From NCBI GenBank assembly GCA_023079485.1, contig CM041085.1, positions 34,581,121 through 34,645,120 on the forward strand: a stretch of DNA of 64,000 bases, given 5' to 3'. This DNA comes from Archilochus colubris (Eukaryota > Chordata > Aves > Apodiformes > Trochilidae). The notes under the pieces are model-generated. The model had not been told where the DNA came from. It saw only the letters and a program-made list of their open reading frames with translations, and ran no database searches. The translations under genes and the position numbers were made by a program. Shown here piece after piece: positions 51,048 to 63,090 of this stretch. The first letter of the stretch is position 1, and every line of letters starts with the position of its first letter.

Positions 51048-54000
51048 CTGTAAAAAATAAAGGAGAATAAATTTTGTAAATCCATGAAAACACTATCTGT
51101 ATGTAACGTCTTATATAGCATCCTGAAACTATCAAATTTCTGAGTCTTTATCTGCTGGGAGACAAAGAGCTCTCCAGCACACAGGTGGTTACTGTCCATA
51201 TTTCAAAGAACTGTTTGCTCTCTACATGCACATATATTGCATAAACCAAAAGAGCGGATTCAGGCAAATATCTATAAATACTCTAGAAATGTCTTGAAGA
51301 TGTAACTGACATAAGAGTAATTTTTGAAAGGTTTACATCTTTTGTACAGCTATGCAAGCATTTTCATGAAAAGGTACTCCATGAAGGAGTCTATCGCTAC
51401 ACCAGTTTGCTTCCAATATTTTAATCACAAGTTATTAACTTTTTTATATATATATACATATATACTTACATTCCTTGCTTTTGTACTAAAATATCCTTCT
51501 CACTGAATTTTTAATGGAGAGTTTTCATGGAGGGGAAGGATGAAATTTACTCACATTATGCTGTATGTTTCTATAATAAATTTTTTTTTTCCCATACTGA
51601 TAAGACACCATCTGCTGACAATACATGAAATTCCTTGCCACTCTCTACAGAACATGCTTTTAAGATAACTGCAATAGGACTTGGACAAACAGTCACAGCT
51701 CAGGATTCTCACTGGCCATGTCCCCTCTTTGGAGGGTGTTCGGCCTGCCATCATCACTGCCATGTCACCCTGAGCAAGTAAAAGTATCTTCAAAAGTGAT
51801 CACAGCCAGTATTACACTGTTTGTCTAGCTTTAAGATCTATCCCCATCCAAGCATAATTTAACTGACACTCACTACTATTTATCAATATAAAAAAAGCAG
51901 ATTTTAAGCCTTCCATTTTAAACTCATCCTACGCTGTAACAAGAGTTACTATGTACATCTTCCCTTTCCTGTTGTCTGGCCTATACTGACAGTTCTGTGA
52001 ACAGCCCCCCTGCCAGAGGAAACAAACTAAAGGCAAGAGGCTTAATCTTCCTCAATACAGGTAGTCCAGTCACCCAGAAATAGAATCACAAAATCAGAAA
52101 AGACCTTTAAGATCACCAAGCCCAACCGTTAACCCAGCACTGCCAAGTCCCCCACTGAACCATGTCCCTGAGCACCACAGCTACAAGGCTTTTAAATACT
52201 TCCAAGGATGGTAACTCAACCACTTCCCTGAGCAGTCTGTTCAAGTGCCTGACAATCCCTTCAGTGGAGGAGTTTTTCCTAACATCTATTCCAAACCTCC
52301 TCTGGTGCAACATGAGCATTTCCACTTGTCTTGTTACTTGGGAGAAGACACCAACACCCTAAAAGCACTAAGAGAGCATCTTCACAATATGCCCCATCTA
52401 TTTGCCCTCTGACTGGACAGACTTTAAACCTTGCTGCTCTTCCCAGTATTTAAGTCCTGCTTTACAAATGCTGTTTTGAAAACTGCAGCTGGTTTTCACT
52501 TCTGCTAGTAGTGATAATCAGTACTGCAGACCTATTTATCCAACAATTTCTTCTCAGAATTCATCCATAAACTTTTTTCAGATCTCATACACTTGCCTAT
52601 GAAATCTACAAAGACACTCCCCAATTAGTAGAGAAGAAGGAAAGCAACCTGACCTGTTGTTCCTTGCAAGGGGTCTTGATTTGCACAAGCTGCTATCTGT
52701 AGGCGTCCCTGCTCTTTGTTATAGCCAAGCCACCCCCAGCCTGATCCTTGAACACCAACTGATACAGCTGTCAGCTTCTCCTTGAAGTTTGCAAAGGAAC
52801 CAAAGTCACGCTTGATGGCTTCCATCAATTCTCCTTTAAACAAAAAAAAAAAGCACAGATGATCACAGAATGTCAGGTACTTAACATCTTTCAATTCCTC
52901 TCAAGAGGAGTAGAAGCATTTGGGCTCTGTAGGAAGGAAGTGTCTAGACAAACAGAGTAGCTGCATCATTAAATCACTAATTACAGTTCTATCCCAGTCT
53001 GCTTAAGAGGGCCAGCAAGATGGAAAGAAACTAGCACAATGGTCAAACATCCTCAAAGACACAGTCAGGGTGCTACCAACAGGACAGTTGTGCATTCCTA
53101 AGAAAAAAAAGAAAAAGAATGACCAGGAAAGAAGATAAAGCACTAGGGCTTGCATATATAGCACAACACTAAGTGGCTCTAATTTCTGTGTCTTCATACA
53201 AAGAAACATTTAGATATCCTCAGTGTCAGTATAGTGGGCCTACACACAGTAAGAGGTATTTAACCAGTTCCCACAGACTTTAGAGTTACATCTCATTCTA
53301 CAGCACAGTAGTTTATTTAAGATGGGTAAGTTGACTCCTTGATCAGATACCTTCTTCATTACAATTAAGCTAACCTGTGCTGGGGCAAAGGGAACAGAAA
53401 CTAGAATTGTTGAACATAACAATGTACTGACAAACTATTTCCTTTCTCCTACACCCCAGCACATCTTTGGTTTTCTGACTTTCACAGAAACTGGGAGAAA
53501 AAATTAAAGGCTTTACAGAATGGTTTCTGAAAACGGCAATTGAAACAGGCTCTATCAGAACAGGACAGATATGAGAAGCACTTGCTGAAACATCAGCTTA
53601 GAAGCTTCAAAGCTTTATGCTGTAATCTTAACTAGACCATCTTTACTATATTTGTATACTTCCATGGTTGAGTCAAAGGTCACAACCAGATGTCACCTGT
53701 GAATGTGAAACTGAAGCACCCAATGCCCACCAATTTACAGAAAGAATGTGCTGGTTTTGGCTAGGATGGAATTAATTAGTTAATTTTCTTCACAGTAGCT
53801 GGCATGGGGCTGTGTTTTGCATTTGTGATGAAAACAGTGAACCTTGAAAGACCATCAAGTCCAATCCCCCTCTGCCTGAGCAGGGTGACCTACAACAGGT
53901 CACACAGGAACACATCCAGGTGGTTTCTGAATGTCCCCAGGGAAGAAGACTCCCAACCTCCCCAGGCAGCCCGTTTTCTCTGTCCCCCCAAAAGGGATTT

Positions 54001-57000
54001 CTTCCTTTAGGCTTTAACTACTAAACCATCCCTATTCACACTGCAGTATAAATCCAGTCACTAGGGTGGGTGGTCTGCAGCACAATTCTTCCCTTTCTGT
54101 GAACCAAATACATCATATGTGGCAACTTAATTAGCATAGCTTTGTATATTATTTTCTCCTATGAGGATGGAAAGGACAATATACAGCAACAGTTAAGTAT
54201 TTTGCAGTATACACATAATCAGTTTTAGAATTAAAGACATAGCACAGGGCTAGCTTTTTATATTCCTGGCTTACATCCAAAAATCCCTGAATTTCTCAGA
54301 ATTACAGTAACTCTTACACTGAAAGGTAAATTAACTCTGAAAAATAAGATCCTTCAGACTCTTTCAAAGAGAGAAAAGATCATCAGTTCTACTAGTCAAC
54401 TAAAAGTCATGCAATAAACCATTGTAACAAGCACTAACCTTTAGGCTCTCCTCCTCCATTAGGAGAAAGGTTTGTCCAGAAGATGGTGTGATTGATATGG
54501 CCCCCACCATTGAACTTCAGTGCAGGCTGAAGTGATACCTGTGCTGTAACATCACCTAAGAATGCAGGAGATAAAATACACATGTAAATAAAAACATCAT
54601 CACCACAGTGGTCACTAAACAGCCCCTAGGCCTACATCGACCTTTATAATCTTTCAAGTTTTACTGGCCTATAACTTGTCTATGGAAAAGATAAGGTCTG
54701 TGACAGTCATTCCTATTTTAGATAGTTACTGACAAACTACACAGATGTCTTTATCTTTGACCTCTTCTTAATCTCTAATGATAACTTATCTGCCAATATT
54801 GCACCTATCAGGCAATCCATACTACACATAAAATCTATTGCCATTCTATAGCAAAATAAAGCAACTAATACAGACAAACCATTTTTAAGTATCCAGCACT
54901 TGCAAACTTCTCAGTATTGCCACTGCAAGACAAGAACACTGTTCACCCATTAGCTTAGTGATTCGCAGACTTAAGAATTTTTATGCTTTTTAAACAAGTG
55001 ACAGGGAAGTTTGTGGTCCAAAGAAAGTTGATGAGTACCATAAGTAGCTACACAAACATGTTCTTCTTCCTGCTATTTTTTGTTTAATTTTCTTTTTTCT
55101 GAAGGAAGGTAGTAACCCAGATTATTTTGCTTCACATGACAGAAGCTCACATCTGAAATCAAGAGCTGACCATGCTGTACTTCCTCACTCTCCACAACAT
55201 GCCATGTTCTTTAAAAGAGTTCACTGGTGCTTTGTACCTCTAAATGGTGTTGCAGTACTTCAGTGCAAGTGTTCTTTAATTCTGTTTTGGCTTTTATACA
55301 TTTCAAAAGTTTCTGAAGCTTCTTCCACCACTCAATACCTTCTCTAACTTGGAATCAGTGGGGGCAGCTCTTTTCTCCACTCTCAGGACAGAAGTCTTTT
55401 TGCTGCCATAAATGTCATGTTAACAGAGAAGTGAAGGCAGGTCACAACGCATCACCACACATCACTAAGGTTTTAATAAAGAATTCCAGGTTCTCAATAT
55501 CTCATCCTAACAGAATCAGAATCATTCACATTGGAAAAGACTTTTAAGATTATCAAGTTCAACCCTAAACCTAAGACCACTAAGTCTACCACTAAACCGT
55601 GTCCCTAAGTGCCACATCTACATGCCTTTTAAATACCTCCAGGTGTGGTGACTATCTCCTCATACCCTTCAGAAACCACAGCAACCTTAGGAAGCTTCAT
55701 ACAAATAAAATATCTGGATGACGTTGTTTCAACAGTGATCACAAGTCTCCCAAAAATCCATTATTCAATGCTTTGCTAAAATGAGTTACAACAGCACTCA
55801 ATCACATGCCTATGGCTTTTTTGTTTTGCTAGAAATGAACTGCTAAATGATTTTCTGAAGATGCAGAAGCTAAACAGTTTCCTATAAATTTTTCTTAATA
55901 ATGTCCTCCTTACACAAATTTGCTCTCATATGCAGCACCGTTTAATTTTTCCTCCATTCAGAAAAATATCTAAGTTAAAAAACAGCTTGAGGGGTACAGG
56001 ATTGTAACAACACATCCAATATAGTTATTACAAACAGTATTTGCTGAATTCAGCAAATTCAAGTATCAGGTAGAAAGAAAATGAGACACCCCTCACATTC
56101 AAATAGCACCTTGAGGACATTTTCCTTGTATTTTGCATACCTTAATGACACTTTTTAAGTTCATCTAGAGCATACAACATATCACATGTCAGAAATAAAA
56201 AAATAAGCCAGGATGTCTTTACCACTGTTTATTCCACCATTTCCCAGAGGAATTGGTTGCACTAAGAACCAGAGATGGCATTTGGCCACCGGCCTTAAAA
56301 CACAGCATCTGTGGTTCTACTGTATCAGTTCCGTTCAACTTTGTACTGGAAATGACAATGGGAAATAAGTAATTAGTTGCAGCAAAATCATCTTGAAATT
56401 TATTTGTATAGCAAGTTCCTGGCCTTTGCTTAAGCTTACTGCATTCCTCAACTCAGCTATAGCAGACTATGATCAAACAAGACAAGCAGTGTGTAAAGGT
56501 GCCCAAGCTCAGTTTCCATCTACCCTCAGTGATTTGTTTCCTTTTAAGAGCAGCTAAGTAAAGCACCACAGGTCACATGATGGTCAGAAAAGACCAGGAA
56601 AAACTCTGGTAGGCACAAGTTTTCACTGAAAATAAGTTTGAAGTTTATAACCTTCAATTAGCTAATACTGCACATTTTTATGGACCAGTAATCAGAACTA
56701 GCTTATGAAGCAATCACATGTTTTTTCAAATGAGCTGATGACATAACCCAATGGGATTCAACCCAGGAGAGCTTTTGAGATTTCTAAGCAGACAGCTATA
56801 GATCAGTGAAGAACATGTTAAAGATATCCTGAAGAGGATATTTTACTTTCTATTGCTGAACAAAAGCCATTGACAGGGTTATGTTATCCAGAAGAGATGT
56901 TAGATGCTAATCTAACAGAATGAGAATGAGAGCTAATCCAACGTTGAAATTTTGTGCATTAAGATTTTTCATCATGCTCAGCATTTAAATATGGAAAAAG

Positions 57001-59937
57001 AATGACAATACTGAGAGAATGAGGTGGTAGTTCAGACTTTGCTCCTTCCTACAGCCTGATCTTAGAAGTCTTCCTCATGAGGGTCAAAATACTACATACA
57101 GTACACTAAGATATCAGTTGGGGGGGAAGCCAAACCAACACACACACAAATATCACAAGTAAATATTTGTATGCTCTGATGTGCATGACCACTATCAGTA
57201 CATAATCCATTTGGCAAGATCCTTAAAGATTAACCTCCACCTTTAGATACACCATTTCTAACAGCAAGTGATGATAGCCTAAAAAAGAATAGTGTTTTTA
57301 GGAAAACACTTCAAAGGATCCACAACACTGCAGATGTTCCTGCTAACCAGAAATTCTGCCTCAGCTTGTGGCTGAAGCCTTTGTTACTAAAAGCTAAGTA
57401 ATAGCAGCAGCAGACCAATTTTTTACAGTTCAGGTTTCCTCAGTTCTGTTTATACTAATTTCATCTCTGTAATACAATTTTCCTGGGTCCACCACCAGCA
57501 GGACAAAGCAGCAGCCAATTTTAACTCCTTGATTGTTAACTAAATCTCACTAGTTAATTTAGAATAAGTTATTTTTAGGCTCTTAGGCCTTCTCTATACT
57601 TCTACAGGTAACAAACTTTCTTTATTCAAGCACACTGGCAATTCTCGAGGGCTACAGGATTCAAGTTCACCCAGATATTGACAATTCTTTCATCCAAGTC
57701 TAAGCAACCACATCCAAGTCTGTGAAACCACATGACAACCACAGTGAACTGAGCCTATAAAGTACCTATAAAGTAATCAATTCTTAGAGATAAATTTATA
57801 TTCTTTAGAAAGATCATCACAAGAGAAAAAAAAACGCAGAAAAGATTCTACTTTCTTAAAAAGATGTGTCATTTCAGAGACTTTCAGCAGTCCAACTGAA
57901 AGATTTGAAAAAAGTCATTCCATATGTTTCAGTGTAGCCCTGCTAAAACAACTGTAAAGATTCAGTTTGAGCTCTTAAAAAAATTCCGTAATGTCTTGAC
58001 ACGTATTTTTGTGTCTCAGACTACCATGCAACATACATGAACCCTTAATCTGATCCAGTGGCACAACTGAGAGCCAAATTCAGCTCTTTTCACTGTTAAT
58101 ACACATTAACCCAGACATTTGTCTTACCTCCATTTTTATGTGACTAAGAATATTTCACAAAAATCAGCAGAGCATCTGATGTTAAAACTATCAAGGTGCA
58201 CACATTTTATACAAGTTTGTTACTAACCTTTCATTACAAAGCATATGTTTAGTAAAATGACAGCATTTTTATATTGACTCAGTCTTGGATACAAGTTACT
58301 AATATAAATATGGACTAAATCCACATAAATTAATTTTCCACTAGTTTAACAATGCTATACAGAACTCATGCTCTTAGTTATACCTAATTTCCAATTATCA
58401 ACACCAATGAAACTTGTTCCTGTACAACAAAAGCTTGTTCCTAATCACATCTCACTTTATTAAAAAAACAAAACAAACCCAACACCCATTTGAATTACAT
58501 AATCCAAAACTCGTTAAACTACTTCCTATGGAACAATGGGATATCAGTTTTCTCTTATGTCAACTAGCTTCTGTCACATCTGTGGAGTGGATATACTGAC
58601 CTTTTGCCAGTGCCTCTTTGTACTTCTCCTCTGTAACATTCAGGTTGTTCACGTAGGTGGCATGATGTTTGCTGTGGTGCAGCTGCATGATCGTTGCATT
58701 AATATGAGGCTCCAGAGCACCATAGTCATATGGCAGGTCTGGAAGGGTGTGCTTTTGCCTAGAGACCAAGCATCCCAATGGTGCTATCAGCTTGGCACTG
58801 TTCCTAGAAGAGAAAAAACAGAAAGAAGTGGTCTTATTATACTGAAACCATGACTGTTATGATCAGCAGCATTAAGAACACAAAGTGGTATTCTTAGATA
58901 AAAAGGTCAAATTTCCATTTTTCAAGAGCTTAAAGCAAGCACTCCATAGGCGAATGTGCCACATACACAAGGTTTCATAACGTAAAGCTGACATTCCTCA
59001 AATCAAGCCCATCGAAGAGCCACACACCCTCCCACACATGCAGGCAAAGCAAAGCTGGAGCCAGGAACGGTAAGCCAGCAGTAACGTGATGACATTCTCA
59101 GCTTCACATGATCTTTATCGATTAAAAATTGAAACCAAGACATCCCTGAAGTGTCCTTCCTGTACTGGACCCTGAAGGTCACTGTACTGGCAAACAAAAG
59201 GTTGAAAACCTCTGTCAGTGGGTTCCCAGAAGTGAAACTCTCCAGCATTATCACGGACACTCGTGCTTCCCTATCTGCACGGTGGGTACCAGAAAACACC
59301 ACGCTGCATGACAGGGCAGCCTCGATATTCCGCACTGAAAACCACGCAGGTTCCCCATGCCCTTCCCCACTTCAGCACCCTGCGCTTGTCGTGAGACATG
59401 ACAAGGGCCGCGATGAAACCTGCTGCGCCGGAAGGTCACCTCCTGCGGCCCTTTTACGTTTCGCTGGTGACCTTGGCGCAAACCAGGGACAAACCAAGAA
59501 CAAAATGCTCGGGGCCCACAAGAGCGGCCGAGAGCGCGGCAACCCATGCTAGCAAAGCCGAGAGGATCTGACAGCACCTCGCCAGGCGACGACAGCTCCT
59601 CGGTGCATGGCGAGGGCAGAACCTGGGAGGGTGAAAGGACAACCCCGAGTAACGCCCCGGCCGCGCCGCTACCTGAGGCGGCGCCCAGCGCCGCAGAGCA
59701 GTCAGCAGCGGCACGACCTCCCTCCTCTCGAAATGGCGGGGAGCCGCTGAGGGACGGGGAAGGGGCGACCCTCCCGCCCCTCCCTCCTTCTCATCCCCTT
59801 CTCCCCAACGCTCGGACGCGGAGGGCGAGGCCGGTCCGCCCCCCGCCTAAGGCTGCGGGGCTCTGACCGACGAAACGGTCCCGCACCCTCCCACGGCGCG
59901 GCACTCACCTGCCCGCCGAGGCAAACCGGCACAACAT
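50902..59937 (-). CDS. SOD2: Mn superoxide dismutase, mitochondrial (5 coding exons, complete)
   Basis: SOD2 converts superoxide to hydrogen peroxide and oxygen in the mitochondrial matrix, as a manganese homotetramer. Coding exons on the minus strand are 59937-59909, 58803-58601, 54555-54439, 52833-52654 and 51047-50902 (29+203+117+180+146 = 675 nt, 224 aa plus TAG). All introns are GT/AG; intron 1 is phase 2 and the other three are phase 1. Residues 1-26 form a basic, acid-free transit peptide ending SRQ; the mature chain starts [18 protein letters not shown]. Manganese ligands are H52, H100, D185 and H189 (H26, H74, D159, H163 in human mature numbering). Second-shell H56, Y60, Q169, W149, W187, E188 and Y192 are present, and the DVWEHAYY signature is intact. 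Length agrees with the vertebrate family (human 222). The start is the only ATG giving a transit peptide spliced in frame to exon 2. No breaks were seen; identification is near certain. Confidence 0.98.
51440..51471 (+). repeat. (TA)n-rich microsatellite downstream in SOD2 intron 4
   Basis: Alternating TATATATATATACATATATAC of about 30 bases inside SOD2 intron 4. Confidence 0.75.
52081..52365 (-). mobile_element. CR1 LINE 3' fragment in SOD2 intron 4
   Basis: Read on the minus strand, this has the CR1 3' order: a frame coding [23 protein letters not shown], then the KSLVAVVL region, then the GGTTGGGCTTGGTGATCTT-type 3' UTR ending near AGAATCACAAAATC on the plus strand. It is 5'-truncated and diverged. 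It lies in the same orientation as SOD2. Confidence 0.88.
52654..52833 (-). CDS. SOD2: SOD2 coding exon 4 (C-terminal alpha/beta domain)
   Basis: This exon codes for residues 117-176 plus one base of Gly177. It contains the [10 protein letters not shown] core (W149) and Q169, the glutamine that hydrogen-bonds the metal-bound solvent (human mature Q143). The acceptor has a T-rich tract followed by TTTAAAG, a less common ending than CAG. The donor is GTCAGG. Confidence 0.97.
53747..53840 (+). mobile_element. ERVL-type LTR fragment (solo, partial) in SOD2 intron 3
   Basis: The segment begins TGTGCTGGTTTTGGCTAGG and continues with TTAATTTTCTTCACAGTAGCTGG and GGGGCTGTGTTTTG. I recognise this as the start of a very common avian ERVL-type LTR. 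Only about 90 bp remain, with a small internal TTAATTAG/TTAATT duplication. It ends directly against a CR1 fragment. No retroviral gene is attached. Recognition is from memory of the motif only. Confidence 0.55.
53841..54015 (-). mobile_element. CR1 LINE 3' fragment in SOD2 intron 3
   Basis: On the plus strand, GAACCTTGAAAGACCATCAAGTCCAA is followed by a stretch ending in CCCCAGGCAGCCCG...TTTCTTCCTTT. This is the reverse complement of a CR1 3' UTR and the conserved LP/RN-F-F coding end. It is 5'-truncated and abuts the LTR-like piece to its left. Confidence 0.8.
54439..54555 (-). CDS. SOD2: SOD2 coding exon 3 (second Mn ligand)
   Basis: This exon codes for residues 78-116 plus one base of Gly117. 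It contains [13 protein letters not shown] with ligand H100 (human mature H74), then the conserved [11 protein letters not shown] loop. The acceptor ends TTCTTAG and the donor is GTTAGT. Confidence 0.97.
54556..58600 (-). other. SOD2: SOD2 intron 2 (4045 bp), otherwise empty
   Basis: This is the largest SOD2 intron, with a GTCAGT donor and TTCTTAG acceptor. Apart from the CR1 piece at 55507-55662 I see AT-rich unique sequence and no coding exon. In mammals the SOD2 intron 2 holds a cytokine-responsive enhancer with NF-kB and C/EBP sites. I looked for a GGGRNNYYCC site by eye and found none convincing. Confidence 0.6.
55507..55662 (-). mobile_element. Short CR1 LINE 3' fragment in SOD2 intron 2
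   Basis: The plus strand reads AGAATCAGAATCATTCACATTGGAAAAGACTTTTAAGATTATCAAGTTCAACC, then a CCACTAAACC-GTGTCCCTAAGTGCCACATC segment. This is the CR1 3' end in reverse, closely related to the 52081-52365 copy. About 155 bp remain. Confidence 0.82.
58601..58803 (-). CDS. SOD2: SOD2 coding exon 2 (N-terminal helical-hairpin domain)
   Basis: This exon codes for residues 10-77 plus one base of Gly78. It carries the end of the transit peptide, the mature N terminus, the first Mn ligand H52, and H56 and Y60 of the active-site funnel. The acceptor is CTTCTAG and the donor GTCAGT. Residue 47 is Thr, where human has Gln. Confidence 0.97.
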
Positions 59938-60200
59938 GGCGGCTGTCTCACGGCCCGGCGCTACACCGACGGCGCAATCGCGTCTTGGCCCGGCCCGCAG
60001 GCGGTGCCGAGGGCGGGCAGCTGAAGAGGCTGACCTCTACTCCCATGGAAGGCTGGTTGGCGTCGGGCCTTGCCCGCCTCAGGAGGAGGAGTCTAAGGAC
60101 AGTCTCTACCAAGCAGAAAAAATGCCTGCCAGGAGCTTCTGTCTGTTGAACGGCTGCTGGTCCCCCGGGAGGGCGTGGCGGTATAGGACAGTTCTATCGA
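59390..60200. promoter_or_regulatory. CpG island promoter of SOD2
   Basis: GC content and CpG density rise sharply here against an AT-rich background in which CpG is scarce. The island covers the 3' end of intron 1's upstream half, exon 1 and sequence upstream of the ATG. GC-box cores are visible (GGGCGGG at 60011-60017 on plus; GGGGCGG on minus near 59836 and in the 59770s). There is no clear TATA box next to the start. This fits a TATA-less, Sp1-type housekeeping promoter, the form known for mammalian SOD2. The transcription start itself cannot be placed from sequence alone. Confidence 0.8.
59909..59937 (-). CDS. SOD2: SOD2 coding exon 1 (start codon, transit peptide start)
   Basis: Exon 1 codes for MLCRFASAG plus two bases of Arg10, followed by a GTGAGT donor at 59908. 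It begins the mitochondrial transit peptide and lies in the CpG island. The 29-nt coding part is too short for ORF finding and was located from the phase required by exon 2. Confidence 0.93.
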
Positions 60201-63090
60201 GGTCTGCAAACCTGCCTCGTAAAAGCGTTTGTCAGTTAACTGACTGTCGGTTTATTGACAGAACCAGCAGCACCTGCAAATTCTTTTTCAGCTAGTTTTG
60301 TCTAAGACTTACCTTTTGTTGTTGAATTTTTGCTCCTCATTTTAATGCGCATCTTGTCTCCAGATATCCGTTTTCCTCCTGGTAGTAATTTAAGTGTCTT
60401 TAGTGCTGATGAGTAACCTTGGATCGGGCACCTTCACACCATCAGCTAAAATAATCGGTGTAGCTGATGCAAACGAGTATAAAAACCCATTGTAAAAGTG
60501 GTTCCCCAGAAAGGTCAGTGAGAACTCTTCCCTCAGTTAGGAGGCACTCAGCAGACAAGCATTTGATAAAACTGTAGAGATCTCTGCTACCACATACCCT
60601 TCTGTCTTATGTTTTTTTAAACAAATATGTCTATTCCAAAGACTTTTAAAAACCCATTTATCAGATTATAAAAATACAAGTTACAAAAATGCAGAGGAGG
60701 CACAGTAAGTTCCTTAAAATAAGTTACCTTATACTTGGAAATTGCCAGGAAATCCACTGAGAATCTCAGCCTACTGCCAGGCACAGCACAGCACTGTCTG
60801 TCCCCTCGCTGCTTGAAGAGCCCTAGAAAACCACATTAATTTACTTTGACCTATCAGCCAGCGGTACTCCCTGAAAATATGAGCAGCAAAAATAACTGCT
60901 TTATCAATAGACACGCTAAAAAGTGAAATGCCCAAAATCAGGTGTGTAAGGAAACTTGGATGTAAGATTTCCCCTGAATTCTGAAAATATACACAGCAAG
61001 ATTAAGGAAGGATGCAATTTTAAAGAGGAATATTTTGTATTTATTGGTAATCAATAAAATGTCATCTTTTGTTAAACTGAACCAACTACATTTGGGATTG
61101 TCACAAGTATTGATAGCCAGATGAACATTAATATTACTGTGTTTTGTGTTATTCTATGTGCTGCAATTCACTAAAGCTTTGCAGTAGCAAGTCAATTATA
61201 TGACGCACTGTAATTAATGGGTGCAGTTGATGAGGTTCTTTCATTTCTGGGAAGAAGAAAAAAAAACCCCACACCACACAAACAAAAAACCCTAACACCT
61301 CAGCCTGCTTATTTAAAAGATAATCTCTAAGCAGAGAAAGAGCTTGACTTACAATTCTGACCACCAGGTTAAATGAACTTCTAGTCTTACGGGGCAATTT
61401 GTATTTTTTCAAAAAAGCTTTTTTACTATTTAAAAATTAAGTGCAAGAGTCTTTGAAAAGATTAAAATCATCCTTAAGAGATTTTAAGACATATCCTTTA
61501 GTGACAGACTTAAGTAGCAAGCTGTCACCACCTCAAAGTTATGCATGTTTAATTCTTAAGATATTTTACATGCTTCTAATACCTTTTGCTAGGTGAAACA
61601 ATGTCTACCACTTTCTCAGAATGAGTTTGCTTTCCTGTTTGAGTGAAATTTGAACCATGGCAAACGATTTATCCACAAGGCTTTTTACCATCTATTATCA
61701 GATAAAGTAATTTTTATAATAAATGATCAGTATTAAGCTTCTGACAAATAAATGTTTACCCTACAGGACACAGGATGCACATAAACATGCATTATGAATA
61801 AGCAAGGAATACAACACTAAGACAAAATACAGTACCACCACCAACTAGATCTGTATCACCATCAGGGATCTTGGTGAACTGTAGATTACTGTGGGTGGTA
61901 GATGCTGCTACTTTTTTTTCCTCTTTTTTTGTACAGTCATCACTTCCTTTTCGTGCAGTTAATAACTGCTATTTTTCAGACAATAAGGGCTAAAGCAATG
62001 TTCAAAAAACAACTAGGCATCACCAACAGAATTTATGCTTCTATTGACAAATTCTAAGTAGTTTTAATATACCTAAGTGAACTCTATGAAATTAATATAG
62101 CAGTGGTACATGGTACTAGCATGCTTAACAAATGACAATAGCCAGCAGTTTTTTAATTACATGCATTTGTCTTGGACAATACTACTGCAGACACTTAATT
62201 CTCACAAAATGATGCCACATAAAATGGTACCACAGAAACCCTTCTGTAATCTAGGAATTTATTATAACTGTACAATTTGAAACAAATTCATGTGCTAGAA
62301 CTCTGGAGAAAGATACTGCTTTCAAAAATCAGTCTGTTTCCACAAGGAATTGCAACACTAAAACCTATTTGCTATTTAGCAGCTACCAGAACTTTATCAG
62401 TCATCTGATAAAAACAACATTCACAAGCAGAAAAATGCTGGAACTGGACTTAAGGCTATCCAAAAGTATACTGCTAAGTATTATTATTTTCCTTTTTTTT
62501 TTATGAAAAAAAAACAGTACTTAAAAGCCAGTGGATTTTTATCTCATGTGCTGTCATCACTGAACCGTACTTGACAGAAAATAACCACCAGAAATTCAGG
62601 TTCTGAGAAATTCCTAAGTCATTAAAAGGATGCTTAATTAAAGGTAATTTTTTTCACCCTCTACACCTTTTAAGAAGTCAGTTCCATCAGGCAGGCATTT
62701 CAAAACAATGAGTTATATCTGATTTAAGAGTCTGCATTACTAACTCCTTGAAGTTTTGTAGTTCCACCTGTGTATTTAGCTGTTGGGTACTTGTATCCTT
62801 GGTGTAGTTTTATTTTGGGTTTTTAACCTTTGTAAAAGCCATGTACCATCTCTAGGGTTTACTTTCAAGTACTTTCCCCTTTTTTCTTTAGCTGCCAATA
62901 AGAACAAAACCTATCAAATAAGCAGCATAAGGCTGGCCTGAAATCAGTATGGCAGTACACACATACAACTTCAGGTACTTGGCACAAACTGCATCACATG
63001 GGATTGAGACAGCACAGATTCTATTAGAAAAGGTACTGTAAATACACTGCATACAACTAAACCATGTAAGCCAACGCAGAACAATGAAGA
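60200..63090. other. SOD2-WTAP intergenic spacer, no gene seen
   Basis: About 2.9 kb of AT-rich sequence lies between the SOD2 CpG island and the WTAP 3' end. Short open frames such as the 87-codon one near 61149-61412 (minus) include homopolymer-coded runs and resemble nothing I know. No CR1 3' end or RNA gene was recognised. Distal SOD2 control elements could lie here but none can be shown. Confidence 0.6.

Noticed and set aside
53804..54010. 68-codon plus-strand frame in SOD2 intron 3
   Set aside because: It is the antisense strand of a CR1 fragment plus part of the LTR-like piece.
59546..59932. Frames of 76-106 codons on both strands in the CpG island
   Set aside because: They are Arg/Pro/Ala-rich artefacts of GC-rich, stop-poor DNA within SOD2 intron 1 and exon 1.
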